Positions 36,490 to 48,960 are shown, numbered from the stretch's first letter. The stretch is 64,000 bases of DNA from Cymbidium sinense (GCA_021442155.1 CM038222.1:109991121-110055120); one strand, 5' to 3'. Notes: a model not told the origin generated them from the letters alone. Program-made: numbers and translations.

Positions 36490-37260
36490 CTCCATCATGA
36501 CTAAGCCTCAAAAGTCTACCAAAATAGGATTAGACTATACTATTCTATCATATTTATGTAAGCTCCCTACTCTGCTCAATATTTATGATGCTCTTATATT
36601 ATCTAAGAATAAACATGAGACATTAATCAAAGCCTTGCAAAATCCAAAATAATATGAAGTATTTTTTGTTGAAGAAAAGATGGAAGCAGACTTAACCTCT
36701 CAGAAATCAGCAACCATCACATTTAATGAGGATGACCTATTATTAGGGATGATCGAACATAATCAGCCTCTTTATGTTATAGCTGAAAGCAACTCTATCC
36801 ACATAAAAAGAATATTGATCGATCCAGGCGCTTCAGTCAGTCTCTTAATAATTAAAATGCTTTGAGAACTAGCTTTAAATGCCCACTATCAAGATAAAAG
36901 TATAATATTCCTATAAGGATTTAATGAACAAGGAAAACAAACCTTAGGGTCTCTTGTTCTATCCATACACTTCAAGAAATTATATTTAGAAGCTAAATTT
37001 CATGTGATTGAAGCTAACATTGCTTACAAAGTGCTTCTTGGTAGGCTGTAGATTCATGAATATTGCATATTACCTTAAACTCTCCATTAATGTATGATGT
37101 AAATTCAAATGGCAAAGAACATCAAAATGATGGTGACATAAATCCATTTTTGATACATGAGATCAAGATTTACAATGATGCAAAGTACTTCATACCTAAG
37201 AAGGTAGGAGAAGTCAATTTCCACAAGCAAGTGGCTCCAACTATCAAACTAATCTAGAAA
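36490..37260 (+). pseudogene. pol: Protease region of element A
   Basis: The Gag-protease linker (36537-36640) has LPTLLNIYDALILS. It is followed by ATITFNEDDLLLGMIEHNQP and ILIDPGASVSLLI with the aspartic protease Asp-x-Gly core (DPGAS). Past a stop come HVIEANIAYKVLLGR and a degraded HEYCILP block, matching the protease-to-RT segment of Tat elements. The catalytic Asp is retained, unlike in element C. A 64-residue open piece (37063-37257) continues the linker. Protease would process Gag-Pol. Confidence 0.8.
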
Positions 37261-38039
37261 GATGATAATTCAAAGGATAAAAGTACTAATGAATAAAAGC
37301 AACCTAAGGTAATTCTCCACTTTGGCAATGAAATTGAGGATGATGATGAGTTAGTATTTTATCAATCCAAGAAAGCCTCGACTAGCTAAAAGGAAAGACG
37401 ATGCTAGTATCAGCAAAATGGCAAAGCAATTAGAGGAAACTCGTATTTCTTTGATAAGGGTACTTGAATCCCAAATCTCCAATAACGCTATGAAAATAAC
37501 TACAATGCCAAAGGCACATATAAAATTCTTAATAATTTCAAGAAATAATAAAATACAATAGTTAACAACTTTCTATGTCCCTCCTAAAAGAGGCTATAAT
37601 GAACGTGGGATCTTTTTTTATAAGATAGAAGAGAGAATTGCAAATCTCACACAAATATTGTTAGAAGAAGATGATTTTGAGGAAGAAGATATTTCAATAA
37701 TGATTCCTCAATACTTCTCATCAAACCTAAAGAAGCTAGTTAAAAATAACATTCAGCCTATACAATCAAGCATCCAAGCTTTATTTTTTAAGGGGCTCTA
37801 GCAAAGGGATAATACCCAATGTTCCATAGGATATGGGAAGTTCACCACATTAAGATTGGGATATATTGTTTCAGCATCTCCTTTAATAATCACATGCTAT
37901 GTTATATCCTACAAAGAAAAATTCCTTGTAGAAATTACCAATGAATGAAGGAACATTTCATATGAAAATGGAAATATACCCAAAGAGCAATTAATCATTA
38001 GCCTTAAAGAGGCCCTAAAGGAATTTGAAGAAGACAATC

Positions 38040-39480
38040 AAGCCACCATTGATGAACTTTAGGAAATCAACCTAAGTATTGAAAAAGAGCCTAGGCCACC
38101 CTTGTTAGTGCTAGCCTCACATCAAAAAGATTAGAGGAATTGAAAGTACTACTCTATGAATATAAAGATTGCTTCAGATGGAATTACAGTAAAATGCCAG
38201 GCCTATCGCCAAAGGTGGTTGTACATAAACTTATCATTAAGTCTGATGTGATGTCTGTAAAATAAGTATCAAAGAGAATGTAATTAGAAATTAAAGAGAA
38301 AGTAATAATAAAATAAAAGCTCACTAAATTAGAAATTATCTGGGAAGATAAGTATGCTGACTAGATTGCCAATAATGTCCCAATAAGAAAAAAGAATGGA
38401 CAAATTTATGTTTGTATAGACTTCAGTGATTTACACAAAGCATGCCAAAAAGATGACTTCCCACTACCCAATGCAAAACTCATGGTAGATAACACATCAA
38501 ACTATGATATATTCTCTTTCATGGATGGTTCATCTGATTATAAAATGGCTCTAGAAGATAAAAAGTAAACATCCTTTTACACACCAATTGGCATATATTG
38601 ATACCAAGTGATGCCATTTGGCATGAAAATGTTAGTGCTACATACCAAAGGGCAATGACCCTCATCTTTGATGACCTCATACATAGATATATGAAATGTT
38701 ACATTAATGATTTGGCTGTCAAGAGTAGGAATCAAAGCGGGCATACAAGTTATTTTAAAGTTGTATTCGATAGAATTTAAAGTTTCAACTTAAAGATGAA
38801 TCTCCTAAAACATACATTTGGTGTTACTTTTGAAGAATTCCTGGGGTTTATTTTGTGTCATAAAGGGATTGAAATTGGTTCCTCTAAAATAAAAGTAATA
38901 ATAGAAATTCCAGTGCCTACGACCTTGAAGAAATTACATTCATTACGAGGCAAATTAGCTTATATTAGAAGGTTCATTTCTAATCATTCAGGGACATGTC
39001 ACCTTTAGCTCGATTGATAAAAAAGAATGCATCTTTTATATAAGATGATTCTTATCAAGAAGCATTTGATAGCATAAAATAATATTTATTACATCCTCTT
39101 AGTTTGGCAGCACTAATAACAAGAAAGCCGTTGAAATTATATACAATAGCCTTAAAAGAATCATTTGGAGCTTTGTTAGTTTAGATCAATGAAGAAGGGA
39201 AGGAAAATGCCCTATACTATATAAATTGACATTTGATAGGAGCTGAAATAAGATATTTTTTATTGAGAAGTAATGTCTAGCATTGATATTTACCACTCAG
39301 AAACTAAGGCACTATATGCTATCACATAAAGTAACTTTGATATCTAAAGTCAACCCTCTTAAATTCTTAATGACTAGACCTACCCTAATTGGTCTCTTAG
39401 CTAAATGTGTAGTCCTATTACTTCAATTTGATATAACATATGTCCCACAAAAGGCTATAAAAGGGTAAGCTTTAGCTGGC
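38040..39480 (+). pseudogene. pol: Reverse transcriptase and RNase H of element A
   Basis: RT blocks in order: NGQIYVCIDF, LHKACQKDDFPLPNAKLMVD, FMDGSSDYKMA (first catalytic Asp present, about two residues lost beside it), VMPFGM, and CYINDLAVKSR where the family YxDD has lost one Asp. Then come FGVTFEEFLGFILCHKGIEI and LRGKLAYIRRFISNHSG at the thumb. RNase H (39050-39470) shows AFDSIK, ALYYIN, LRHYMLSHKVTLISKV and a FDITYVPQKAIKG-like end. Stops and frameshifts are scattered throughout. RT-RNase H makes the DNA copy from element RNA. Confidence 0.85.
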
Positions 39481-39579
39481 TTTTTAGTCATTCATTCCTT
39501 ACTGGCAAACCCTCCACACAATAATGAATTTCATGATGAACAAATCTTTGAAGTGGAAGAAGCTCAATAATCATTAGAA

Positions 39580-40122
39580 TCAAAACTCTACTTTGATGGG
39601 GCTTCATCAATAAAGCTTGCCAGAATGTCAAGTTTACCCACAGTACATGTTAGAATTGGCTTTATATTTGTAACACCTTAAGGTGGTATTCTCTGATATT
39701 CATTTAGTCTAATAGAACCTCGAACTAATAATGAGGCCAAATACGAAGTATTAATTGTTGGTCCAAATCTAGCAATTAACATGAAAATTAAGAAGCTTCT
39801 TATTTATGGAGAATCTCAACTCATAATCTAAAAAATTATTAGGACTTTCAAGATAAACAAGCCTAAATTAGAGCTTTATCAAAAGCATCTCTTAGAGCTT
39901 CTAAAACAAATCCCTGAACTAACAATTACAAGGGTGTCACGTCAAGATAATGGAAAAGATGAAACATTAGCTAGATTGGCTATAGAAATGATAGACCCAT
40001 ACAGAGAGCCAATTACAATAATGATCCAAAGTAGGCTAGCATTGGCATCAACCCTTTTGCAAGCCTTTGAAGCTAAAGAAAATGGAGAAATTTTCATGAT
40101 AATGGAAGAAGATGAATGGTAA
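39580..40122 (+). pseudogene. pol: Second, archaeal-type RNase H of element A
   Basis: LYFDGASS with the first acidic residue, GFIFVTP, EPRTNNEAKYEVLIVG with the Glu, KKLLIYGESQLII, and TRVSRQDNGKDETLARLAIEM as the closing block. A second RNase H between the first RNase H and integrase is the hallmark of the Tat clade. The Asp of the YGDSQL-type block reads Glu in YGESQL. One short frame (39934-40122) runs into the spacer before integrase. Confidence 0.8.
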
Positions 40123-40124
40123 GA

Positions 40125-41352
40125 ACTCTTCATCACTTATCTAAAGGGCATCGAATTACAAAAAGATAAATCAAAGGCTCATCAAATTTCACTAAGAGCT
40201 CTATGATATGCTCTTGCAAATGATACATTAGATCAAATATGGTTGTAATGTTTAGGACCAGATGAAGTAAAGATGGTAATGGTTGAAGTCCATTAAAGGT
40301 ACTGCGATGCACAGCAATTCGGTCCTAAAATGATAATTGAAATTAAATGAATGGGATACTGTTGGCTCAGATTGGTTCAAGACTACATTCAATATGCCAA
40401 ACGATGTCATTGATGTCAAATATATGCAGACACATTGCACTGACCACCTAATAACTTACATCTAATAGTCGCATCTTGGCCATTTGAAAGTTGGGGAACT
40501 TATATAATAGGCCTAATATATCCTTCATCATCTTGGAGACATCATTTCATTTTAACCACCACTAATTACTTCTCCAAATGGGTAGAAGCAATTCCATTAA
40601 AAGAAGTTAAAGTGAAAAATGTGGTGAAATTTTTTTTCAAGCCATATCATCTACTGATTTGGAGTACCTCAAAGAATTATATTTGATAATGCACTTCTTT
40701 TAGGAGTACCAAAGTCTATCATTTCATTGAGAAATATAAGATAGATTTGTGATATTATTCAATATACAATCTTAGAGTCAATGGTCTCGCAAAAACATTC
40801 AACAAAATGTTGGGTAAATTTTTCAAGAAAAATTTTCTCTAAAAATAAAAGGGAATGACAAGATAAATTAACAAAATCTTTATGGTTATACCATATTTTA
40901 TACAAAATTGCTACACAAGCAACACCACACTCCTTAGTCTTCAGATTAGATGCAATACTTTCTCTTGAAGTAGAGCTACCTTCACTTCGTATACCAATTC
41001 AAAATGAACTTACAATTGAGGAAAGTGTTTGAATATGACTTGAAAAGCTTGAAGCTTTAGATGAAACTCGATTATAAGCCTAATAAAATCTAAAAAAAAT
41101 ATAAAACAAGAATGACCCGAGCTCATGACCACATGGTTCGCCCAAGAAGCTTCAAAGTATGTGAACTAATATTGGTACACATAAGGCTTGTTATTCCACA
41201 TCAATGAGCCAGTAAAAAATTTGACCCAAATTAGGAAGGACGATATATCATTGAAAAAGTATACGAAGGGAGAGCTTATCAACTCATTGATGAAAAAGGG
41301 CTAAGACCTATGCCCCCTATAAATGCAAAATATCTCAAGAGATATTATGCAT
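40125..41352 (+). pseudogene. pol: Integrase of element A
   Basis: The zinc-binding region retains YAKRCH followed by a stop and CQ near 40395. The core has WPFESWGTYIIG, NYFSKWVEAIPLKEVKVKNV, and a degraded region to VNGLAKTFNKMLGKFFKK. The C-terminal module is fragmentary and ends KYLKRYYA at a TAA (41350). Core blocks match the integrase at 10535-11323, so both come from related Tat-type elements. Many stops and frame changes; not functional. Confidence 0.8.
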
Positions 41353-41549
41353 AACTATTAAAGGCATTATGCTTTACAAATGTAAGAGTTAAAATCAACT
41401 CTAAGTCAATCAACCAAATGGATACTCTTCACTTGAGTATGAGAAGAATGTATTCATCTCAAAAGAAAATTTTGTTACCCATAAGGGGCAATTTATAATC
41501 CTTGCAATGTAAGGAAAATCCTTAATTAAAGAGATACTCTTTCTAATCG

Positions 41550-42245
41550 AAACCCATCATGCCAAAAGGGGTTGAATCAAATCCATCATACTTGAAGGGG
41601 TTGAATCTAAATTTAAATAAAGATCCATCATGCCCAAAGGTGTCAGATCTAAATTTAAATAAACAACCATCATGTCCAAAGTAGCCGGATCTAAACTTAA
41701 ACTAAGATTTATCATACCTAAAGGAGCTAGATCTAAATTTAAATTAAGATCCATCAATCCCAAAAAGGTCGGATCAAATCCATCATACCCAAAGGGGAGG
41801 AGATCTAAATTTATGCTAAGATCTATCATGTTCAAAGGGGCTAGATCTAATGTAAACTAAGATACATCATGCCCAAATGGGTTGGATCAGATCCATCATG
41901 CCCAAATGGGCTGGATCAGATCCATCATGCTCGAAGGGGCTAGATTTAAATTTAATTTAAGATCTATCATGCCCAAAAGGGTCAAATCAAATCCATCATG
42001 CCCAAAGGGGATAGATCTAAACTCAAATTTAAAATCCATCATGCCTAAAAGGGTTGAATTTAAATCTAAATTTTAGATCCATCATGTCTAAAAGGGTCCA
42101 ATCAAACCCATCATGTCAAAAGGGGCCAGATCTAAACCTAAACTTAAATCTAACATTTCCATATGGAGAGGATTTAAGTCTAAATATAACCAACATACCC
42201 AAAAGAGGCAGGTCTAAATATAAGTTTGGATTCAATATACTCAAA
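41550..42245 (+). repeat. Two-length minisatellite with ATCCATCATGCCCAAAGGGG core
   Basis: About 18 units share ATCCATCATGCCCAAAGGGG followed by CTAGATCTAAA or GTTGGATCAG. Long units are about 42-43 bp and short units about 29-30 bp; they differ by loss of a CTAAATTTAAATTAAG-like tail. It lies directly downstream of integrase A. Both strands stay open in places only because the units lack stops. Confidence 0.9.
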
Positions 42246-42249
42246 TGAG

Positions 42250-44535
42250 AATTAATTTGGACCAATTTGGAAGTCATGAGCTACTTCCTCCTAATGACTG
42301 AGGTAGGTTCATCTAGTAGAGATAAAGCCCTACTAAAAAAGTCATGAGCTGCCTCCCAACTGATTACTCTATGGATCAAGCATTGTTGTTACCTCACTGG
42401 AGGTTATCTGGAGTGCCTTTTGGTGCTCAAATCAAATGGTTTTCAATTCATTTTGGTTCGTCAAAGCTAGGGAAAGGTGTGAGAAAAGTTTATTTGAGTT
42501 TGATGATATTTTGTAAGATTGGGTGTATGGGATCGAGCAGAGAAGGGAGTTGGTTTTGTGCGTGGCTGAGTGCACGAAGAGGACTAGAAACTTAGGAGAC
42601 TAATGGTCATGTTGTGAGGAAGGTGTGTCTGAAGTTTGAATGTGGGGGAGGTGTATACCCTCCTCCCTAAGTGAACTAACAAAAATGGATGGTTTAAGCC
42701 ATGGTAATTGGTCAAGCAGTGTGGGGTGGCCAGAAATGGCATAATAATGAAGTTTAGTGGCTAGTGGTGAGAGGGACAAGGCTTGGTGGTTGAACCAAGG
42801 CTTGCCCAAGTTTAGGGTAACCTCTCTTTAGTCAATGGTTTATCCCAATAGTTTTGGGTCAAGTCTAGTCAATGTGGGTAAGCTCAAGGCATGCTAAGAT
42901 GGATGCTGCCCAAGGCAAAAGGAACAATTGGACCTTCCTATTTTGGGTTGTTATCCCATATGGGTGGCTTGGATCACTTTAATTTGGTTGAATTGGATTC
43001 ACCATGGGTTGGTTCCACTTAGGTAGGTCAAGGGGGACCTAAGGGTGAGTCATGCCAAGTTTGGCAAGGTTTCGACTTGGTTTGGTTGGGTTTGGCTCAA
43101 TTGGACCTATATAAGTCAATTTGGGTTCAATTAGGTTGGGTTGACCTATTGACCAAATTTAGTCAAGAGGGCTATTGGATCAAGTTCATGTTGATTTGGA
43201 ACTTATTGGTGTAATTTATTTGATTTAATTTTGATTATATTTGAATTTGACTCATATAGCTTCATATCGGTCAGATGAGCTAAGTTGACTATTTGGTCAA
43301 ATTGGCTAAATTGGGTTGAATGAGAGATTAAGTCAAGTTTGATTAATCATTTAGAAATGATTAAAGGCTTTGATATGAGTTAATTTATCTTAGAATGAGT
43401 TTTGGTTCAATTTGACCATTTAAGTCAAATTGGGCTAAATAGGTTAATTTAGTTGGTTGACCAAATTAGCTTCAATTAATGATGGAAAGTGTTCAATAAT
43501 CAATTAAGGAATAATTATAAGCATTGGTTCAATCTAATTATCTTAGATCAAATTTTGGCTCAATTGAATCCTTTAGGTCAAATTGGGTCACAGGGCTAAA
43601 TTGTCTTGATTTGATTTAATTGTTTGCAATTGAGTGATTAGTAATGATCAATAATCATTTTGGAAGTGTTGGATGGATTGATTTGGACCAATTTGGGTTA
43701 AACCAAGATTTGAGTCAATTTGGCCTTTTAGGTCAAATTGGGTCAAGTGAATCAATTGGCTTGATTAGGTCAATTAGGATCAATTGAAATTTGGAATATG
43801 TTCAACCATCAATTTGGAAGTGGTTGTTAGCTTTGATTGGGCTTATTTTGGATTGAATTAAGTTTTGACTCAATTTGGACTTTTTTGCTAAATTGGGTCA
43901 AGTTGGGTTAAGTGGATCAATTGATCGAATTGAATTGATTAGAGTCAATTATGATGTCCAATCAAGTGATTGGAATAATCATGAGGCTTGGATTTATTCA
44001 ATGTGGCTTAAATCAAATTGAATTTGACTTTGGCCATATAAAGTTCAAATGGATCAACTTGGGGTCAAGGGACAAATTAGTTCAATTTGGCTCATCTGGA
44101 TGATAATCAAGCTTTAATAAAGTTCAATTGAGTTTCAAATGATTTTGTTTTAATTCAAATTCAAATTCAAATGAATTGGATTTATTTTGGATGTATCCCT
44201 TTTAAGCCCAAATGGGTCAACTTAGCCATCTAACTAAATTAAATCCTATTGGATCAAACTAGGTTTGGAATCATTTGTTCTTGGTTGAGGTTTCATTCAA
44301 AATCAATTGGCTTTGGTTTGGAAAATTAATTCAAGTATGGGAATTAGTTTGGATTTGGGGTAGGTAGGCCTTGCCTAATCTAAGGTGGTGTCTAACCCCA
44401 CCCTAAGGTTGAGCTCTACGAGTCTTCTAAGCATAGGGTTAGTGTTCACCTAGTCACTAGAAGTGTCTTAGTTTTTATGAGGACCTTAATGCCTAGATCG
44501 AGTCCTAAGTCTATGGAGGTGATTAAGTGAGGTCA
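42250..44535 (-). mobile_element. Long LTR, copy 4, antisense, 5' third only
   Basis: Minus strand starts TTGACCTCACTTAATCACC at 44535 and follows copy 2 for about 2.2 kb: CTAGGCATTAAGGTCC, the 160-bp GGTCAA/TTGACC array, GGAGGAGGGTATACACC near 42650, and the AGTTGGGAGGCAGCTCATG end near 42350. It stops at the minisatellite of element A. The rest of the LTR is absent, so it was truncated by deletion or recombination. On its right it abuts the truncated Gag of element C. Confidence 0.75.
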
Positions 44536-44569
44536 ATAAGGGGCTATAACCTCATTCAATAATTTCAAA

Positions 44570-45400
44570 AGGATGTTCACTACACAATTTGCTAGTACCT
44601 AGAAGCTATTAAAAATATCACAAGCTCTTTTATAAATGAGATAAGAACATGGCAAGTCTATAAAGAAATTCATCACTCATTTTGAATTAGAGATGCTAGA
44701 AATTAAAGGTTTGGAACCCATGGTGGCATGGGTAGCACTTGCTCGAGGCTTGAGAGGGACCCTTTAGATATGCCCTCAGGCTTCAATAGCCTAAAATACT
44801 CACCCAACTACTTAAGCTAATGAATAATCACGTGAACATTGAGGAATATAACAAAGTCATTTAGCTAGCATCAATGACTCACATAAAGGACTCAATGAAG
44901 AGGTCACCTTCAGAATGATTACCAGTATATAAGAGTTGAATGCGATGATTCGATAAAAGGAGATGACTTCAGGAACCAACACCTAAGCGAGATTTCAAAA
45001 ACCCCATAAGTCACTATCAAGGAGTCGTGTACTCATAACCCACTTTGGACTTCTCCAAGGGTATTGATGGTTGAGTTAATAGAAGCTATTTAGAATAATG
45101 AATAGTTTAAGTGGCTACCACCTATAAAGGTTGATGGTGTCTATGGTCACTCCAGGTATTGCACCTATCACTGAGACAATCAACATGAAACTTAAGAATG
45201 TTGTCACTAAGGAGCTTAATCATTGAGTTAATGAAATCTAGGAAGCTCAAAGAATTTACCAAGAGAAAAGACAAAGAAGTCATCAAAATAGATAATGAAC
45301 CCACCCAAGCACATATAATTTATATCGTAGGGGTCATACCACTATTTTTAAGGGTGGTAAAGAGTACTCGAGAAAAGTAAGCCTTAAGTAACTACGATCT
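44570..45400 (+). pseudogene. gag: Gag of element C, 5' truncated
   Basis: Reads a FELEMLEIKGLEPMVAWVA-like stretch, LARGLRGTL, then a degraded middle. A CHHC-type knuckle region with YCTYH and later HET.EC lies near 45159-45215, followed by LKEFTKRKDKEV and IIYIVGVI. The knuckle-then-basic-linker order is that of Tat Gag C-termini. The N-terminal half was lost at the junction with LTR copy 4. Several frame changes and stops. Confidence 0.75.
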
Positions 45401-45411
45401 AGAAATGTGAC

Positions 45412-46000
45412 TTGACTTGCACGGTGTGCACACTACATACCTCCATAGTCCCTATAAGCTTGTTAGAGAAAGATAAACATGTCATTAATAATCCATTTAA
45501 TGATGTGATTTTCGTCCCGATGCTAATCACCAATTATCAAATTAGAAGTATATTGATTAATATTGGGAGCTCAATCAACATCATTTTTATTTGTTTTTGA
45601 TAATATAAGATTAGAAAGTTCTAAACTCACCATTACTAGAGAATCATTATATTACTTCTCAAGTAAAAGAAGAGAGACTGAAGGGGTGATCACTATCCCC
45701 ATGACCTAGTGGGAAGACAAGAAGTAATTCACAACAATGGCTAACTTCATTATAGTAGAGGCACCCACCATCTATAACACCATCTTCGGTCAAGCATTGC
45801 TCAACACGTTCAAGGCAATGGTGTGGCATACCATGTAGCCATTAAATTCTTTAGGAGAGGTGAAGAGATTTCAATCAATCTAGAAATTTTTGCTTGAGAG
45901 TCATAGATGGGTCTATAAAGAAGATAAAGTTTTGTAATTAGATGCCACATACATTAAAGTTGAAGTTCTTGAGGAGATAAAAAAAATCCTACCACACAAA
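45412..46000 (+). pseudogene. pol: Aspartic protease of element C
   Basis: The core block is HVINNPFNDVIFVPMLI, then YQIRSILINIGSSINIIFI, where the family has Asp-Thr-Gly-Ser-Ser. The catalytic Asp is Asn here, so the protease is dead even without the stops. Downstream are GVITIPMT and FIIVEAPTIYNTIFGQALLN, then FKAMVWHTM, matching the segment between protease and RT in Tat elements. Confidence 0.8.
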
Positions 46001-46079
46001 ATCACGAGTGAATCCTTAAATTAGCATGATTTTATGTTTTGAACTTAAGGAAGCCCTAATCCAAACTCTCCAAGATGGA

Positions 46080-46780
46080 AATGATGTATTACATGGATCA
46101 CAGCTAAGATGCTGGATATTGATATAAACATCACTTGTCACCAACTTAATGCCCATAAAGGCACCCAACCTATAAAGCAAAAAATAAGGATGATCACATC
46201 ACTACTTATCAAACCCATCAAAGAGGAAGTCACCAAGCTACTAGAAGGTAACTTTATTGAAGAAGTCCAGTACTTGGAATGGGTGTCAATCATGGTAATG
46301 GTGTGAAAGCCAAGCATAAAGTGGAGAATATGTGTCAACTTTACTAATTTGAATTTGGCATTTGCAAAAGATGGATACCATCTTATCAACTCAAAGAAGA
46401 CATCCTTTATTACTATGGAATGATTCTATTACTATAGTGTAAAGCCCTTTGGGCTCAAGAATGTAAGGGTGACCTATCAGAGAATAGTGGATTGTGTGTT
46501 CAAAGAGCAAAAAAGAATGAAATGTCAAGATTTATGTCGACAAATTTTTAGTCAAAAGCAATTTGTTGATGCAACATATTCAAGACATTAAGGAAACCTT
46601 CATCACTCTGAAGAAGAACAACATGCAACTTAATCCTGTAAAGTACACTGTTGGTGTTAGGTAAAGCAAATTTTTAGGATTCTTAACTACCCCCAAGGGT
46701 ATAAAAGTGAACCCTGATAAAGTAAAAGTAATAATTGAGATGCCTTCACCTTGAATAAAGAAAGAGGTTTAATGGCTCAC
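46080..46780 (+). pseudogene. pol: Reverse transcriptase of element C, internally deleted
   Basis: The start has LDIDINITCHQLNAHKGTQP and EEVTKLLEGNFIEEVQYLEW, then WRICVNFTNLNLAFAKDGYH. The sequence jumps from YHLI straight to NSKKTSFIT, deleting about 35 residues including the first catalytic Asp block (FMDAYSG-type). VKPFGLKNVRVTYQRIV follows. The YxDD block reads VKIYVDKFLVKS, with the second Asp lost. The thumb has FRILNYPQGYK in a broken frame. Confidence 0.85.
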
Positions 46781-46859
46781 AATATGAGTTTCCATATTAA
46801 ATAAGTTAATTTCTAAAGCTAGAAAATGTTGCTCGTCATTTTTTAAAATTCTTAGTGGA

Positions 46860-47760
46860 GTTAAGAGATTCAAGTGGGCTCCAAAATGTGAGAAGCTTTA
46901 TGTGTTTAAAAATCTACTATCATTACCTCCATTACTGTATAGTCTAAAGGAAGGAGAAATGCTATTATTATATTTAGAGGTTGGAGAAGTATCGGTTAAT
47001 TCTATTCTTATTAAAAGAAAAGTGGAAAGCAATGGCCCATTTACTATGCCAACAAATCTTAGTGGAGCATCGAGTTGAACTATCCCATAATAGAGAAACT
47101 CACACTCATGCTCATTATCTCAGCATAGTGGCTTTGACCATTCTTCCAAGCTCATTCAATCTAAGTTATCACAAATAATCCGCTCAAATATGTGCTCACC
47201 AAGCCTGATCATTCTAGAAGGTTATTGAAATGGTTAATGGAATTGAGTGAGTTTGATATATCTTACTTGCCCTAAATGGAGGTCAAGGCTCAAGCACTCT
47301 TTGATTATCTTGTCAGCTTTTATAGTTCATATAATATCCCAATTATCCCAAAACCATTATGGCAATTACACATGCATGGATCATTTGTTGAGTAAGGCAT
47401 GGGCTATAGTATAGCACTAAAAAGTTCAATCACGATCACCATAATGCAATCAATCAAATTTAGCTTCAAACTAATACATAATCAATCTGAAAATAAAGCC
47501 TTGCTCATGGGGCTAAGATTCTCACAAGGACTCAGAGCTTTACATATCTTGGCTTATGGTAATTCACAATTAGTAACAAGGCTAGTTAACATGGACTTCA
47601 AGATTAGAGATGAGTCATTACAAAAATACTTACTCATGGTGAAATAAAAAATTAAGCAGCTAGAGTACTTCAATATTAGACAGACACCTAGGGAAGAAAA
47701 CTAACTTGTTAACTTACTATCCAGGGTAAGTGGACTTTGGGAACATTTGGCCATACAACT
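46860..47760 (+). pseudogene. pol: RNase H and second RNase H of element C
   Basis: First RNase H: a FKWAPKCEKLYVFKNLL-like start (46869), then LSLPPLLYSLKEGEMLLLYL, and the end LLKWLMELSEFDISYLP and VKAQALFDYL near 47290. Second RNase H (47397-47745): HNQSENKALLMGLRFSQGL, HILAYGNSQLVTRLVNMDFK, SLQKYLLMVK, FNIRQTPREEN and LVNLLSRVSG. The YGNSQL block has Asn for the catalytic Asp. Two RNase H domains in tandem assign the element to Tat. Confidence 0.8.
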
Positions 47761-47989
47761 CACCCGACCCAACAAAGAAGAAGAAAAAGAACTGATGTAA
47801 GCAAAGTATAAGCACACGCCAAGATAGATTGGTCCTATTAAACGATACTTGTAAATTAGGGCAGTTGAAGAGGTTCCAAAATACTCAAGGAGATTTAGGA
47901 TAAGAACGCCTAGTATTTGCTAATTGGATGCAAATTATTTCGAAGAACCATGACTTTAACCTTAGATGTGTATGAGAGGTAAAACAAAA

Positions 47990-48960
47990 AGAGGTTCTTA
48001 AGGAAATATACTCAGGTGAATGGGGTAACCATTTGGGAGGAAGAACACTCACTTGTAAAATCTTTAGATAAAGATACTTCTAGTCCCACTCTTAGAAAAG
48101 ATGCAAAGGCAATCACAAAAAAGTGTGACCAATGCCAAAAATTCACACCACTTAAACAACAACTGTTGCAACCTCTACAACCTATCTCAAACCCTTGGCC
48201 GATCACCATTAGAGGAATGGACTTGATCCACCTTAGAAAATGAACAAAAAAGGTTCATTGTCATCATGAATCACTACTTTTAGCACACGGATCAAAGCAA
48301 AACCACTCATACAAATAACAACCCATGTAGTTAGAAATTTTATTTGAATTGACATCATTTGTAGGTACGGGCTGCCCATATCAATCATCATTTAAGAGAT
48401 TTTTATGAGTCCCAAGGGATACAACTAAAGTTCACTTTAGTACATCACCCACAAAGAAATTACTAGGTGGAAGTGGATATTAAGAAAATTCTTAACTTAC
48501 TAAAAAAGAAAGTAGAAAGTGCCAAAGATAAATGAGTTTATACATTACCTGTTGTGCTCTAGGATCTTAAAACCACTTCCACCAAGGCAACAGGGCATAC
48601 CCTATTAGTGATGTCACATGGTATGAAAGCAGTCTTGTCAATTAACTATAAGCTCCACATCCAAAGAGTCTTAGCAATAGAAGGACTGGGAGAGAATACT
48701 AGTGAATGGGAGAAGGAAACCTTTAAATTCATGGAAGACACACTCGACCTTGAATAATAGAAGATTGAAGGATCACTAACAAAAGAAAAAAAATAAAGAG
48801 GCGAATGGTAATATATTATAACCATATTAAAGAAGGTAGACGCTACAGCTCGGCAAAACACCTTAGGCACGCTCACCCATACAAGGGATGATCTTTACAT
48901 TATACAAAATAGGTTAGTCCCAAGGCATTTAAATTGTTGACTCATAGAGGACATGAAGTA
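47990..48960 (+). pseudogene. pol: Integrase of element C
   Basis: A 75-residue open piece (48016-48243) carries the HHCC zinc-binding end, with LRKDAKAITKKCDQCQKF, then LLQPLQPISNPWPITIRGMD leading into the core. The core is broken: FIVIMNHYF, a damaged catalytic block, SQGIQLKFTLVHHPQRNY (the SSVAHPQ-like block), then KILNLLKKKVESAK and MSHGMKAVL. A C-terminal tail is hard to follow. This family differs from the integrases at 10535 and 40125. Confidence 0.75.

Larger units (their letters stand above)
28230..41352 (+). mobile_element. Tat-type Ty3/Gypsy element A, interrupted
   Basis: Gag lies at 28.9-30.99 kb and the protease-RT-RNase H-second RNase H-integrase run at 36.2-41.35 kb, all on +. 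The gap is filled exactly by an antisense long LTR (copy 5). Joining the flanks restores the expected order, so the LTR landed in the Gag-protease linker. The second, archaeal-type RNase H places it in the Tat clade. All parts carry stops and frameshifts. Confidence 0.85.
44570..48960 (+). mobile_element. Tat-type Ty3/Gypsy element C
   Basis: A compact run of Gag (5' truncated), protease, RT, RNase H, second RNase H and integrase on +. Its RT and protease sequences differ clearly from element A, so it is a separate Tat family. LTR copy 4 bounds it on the left and an ATT microsatellite and LTR copy 3 follow on the right, but whether copy 3 was its own LTR is unknown. Confidence 0.85.

Noticed and set aside
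41557..41835. Minus-strand frame with repeated LNLDLTPLGMMDL-like units, resembling a repeat protein
   Set aside because: It is the translation of a DNA minisatellite; the + strand is also open in the same place and neither frame has a start, leader or family match.
41550..42245. Regular repeats suggesting a CRISPR array
   Set aside because: Units are directly adjacent without unique spacers, vary in length, and the context is a plant retroelement.
42344..42809. Two overlapping frames of 83 and 69 residues on opposite strands
   Set aside because: Both fall in the GC-richer block of LTR copy 4 and are chance open stretches.
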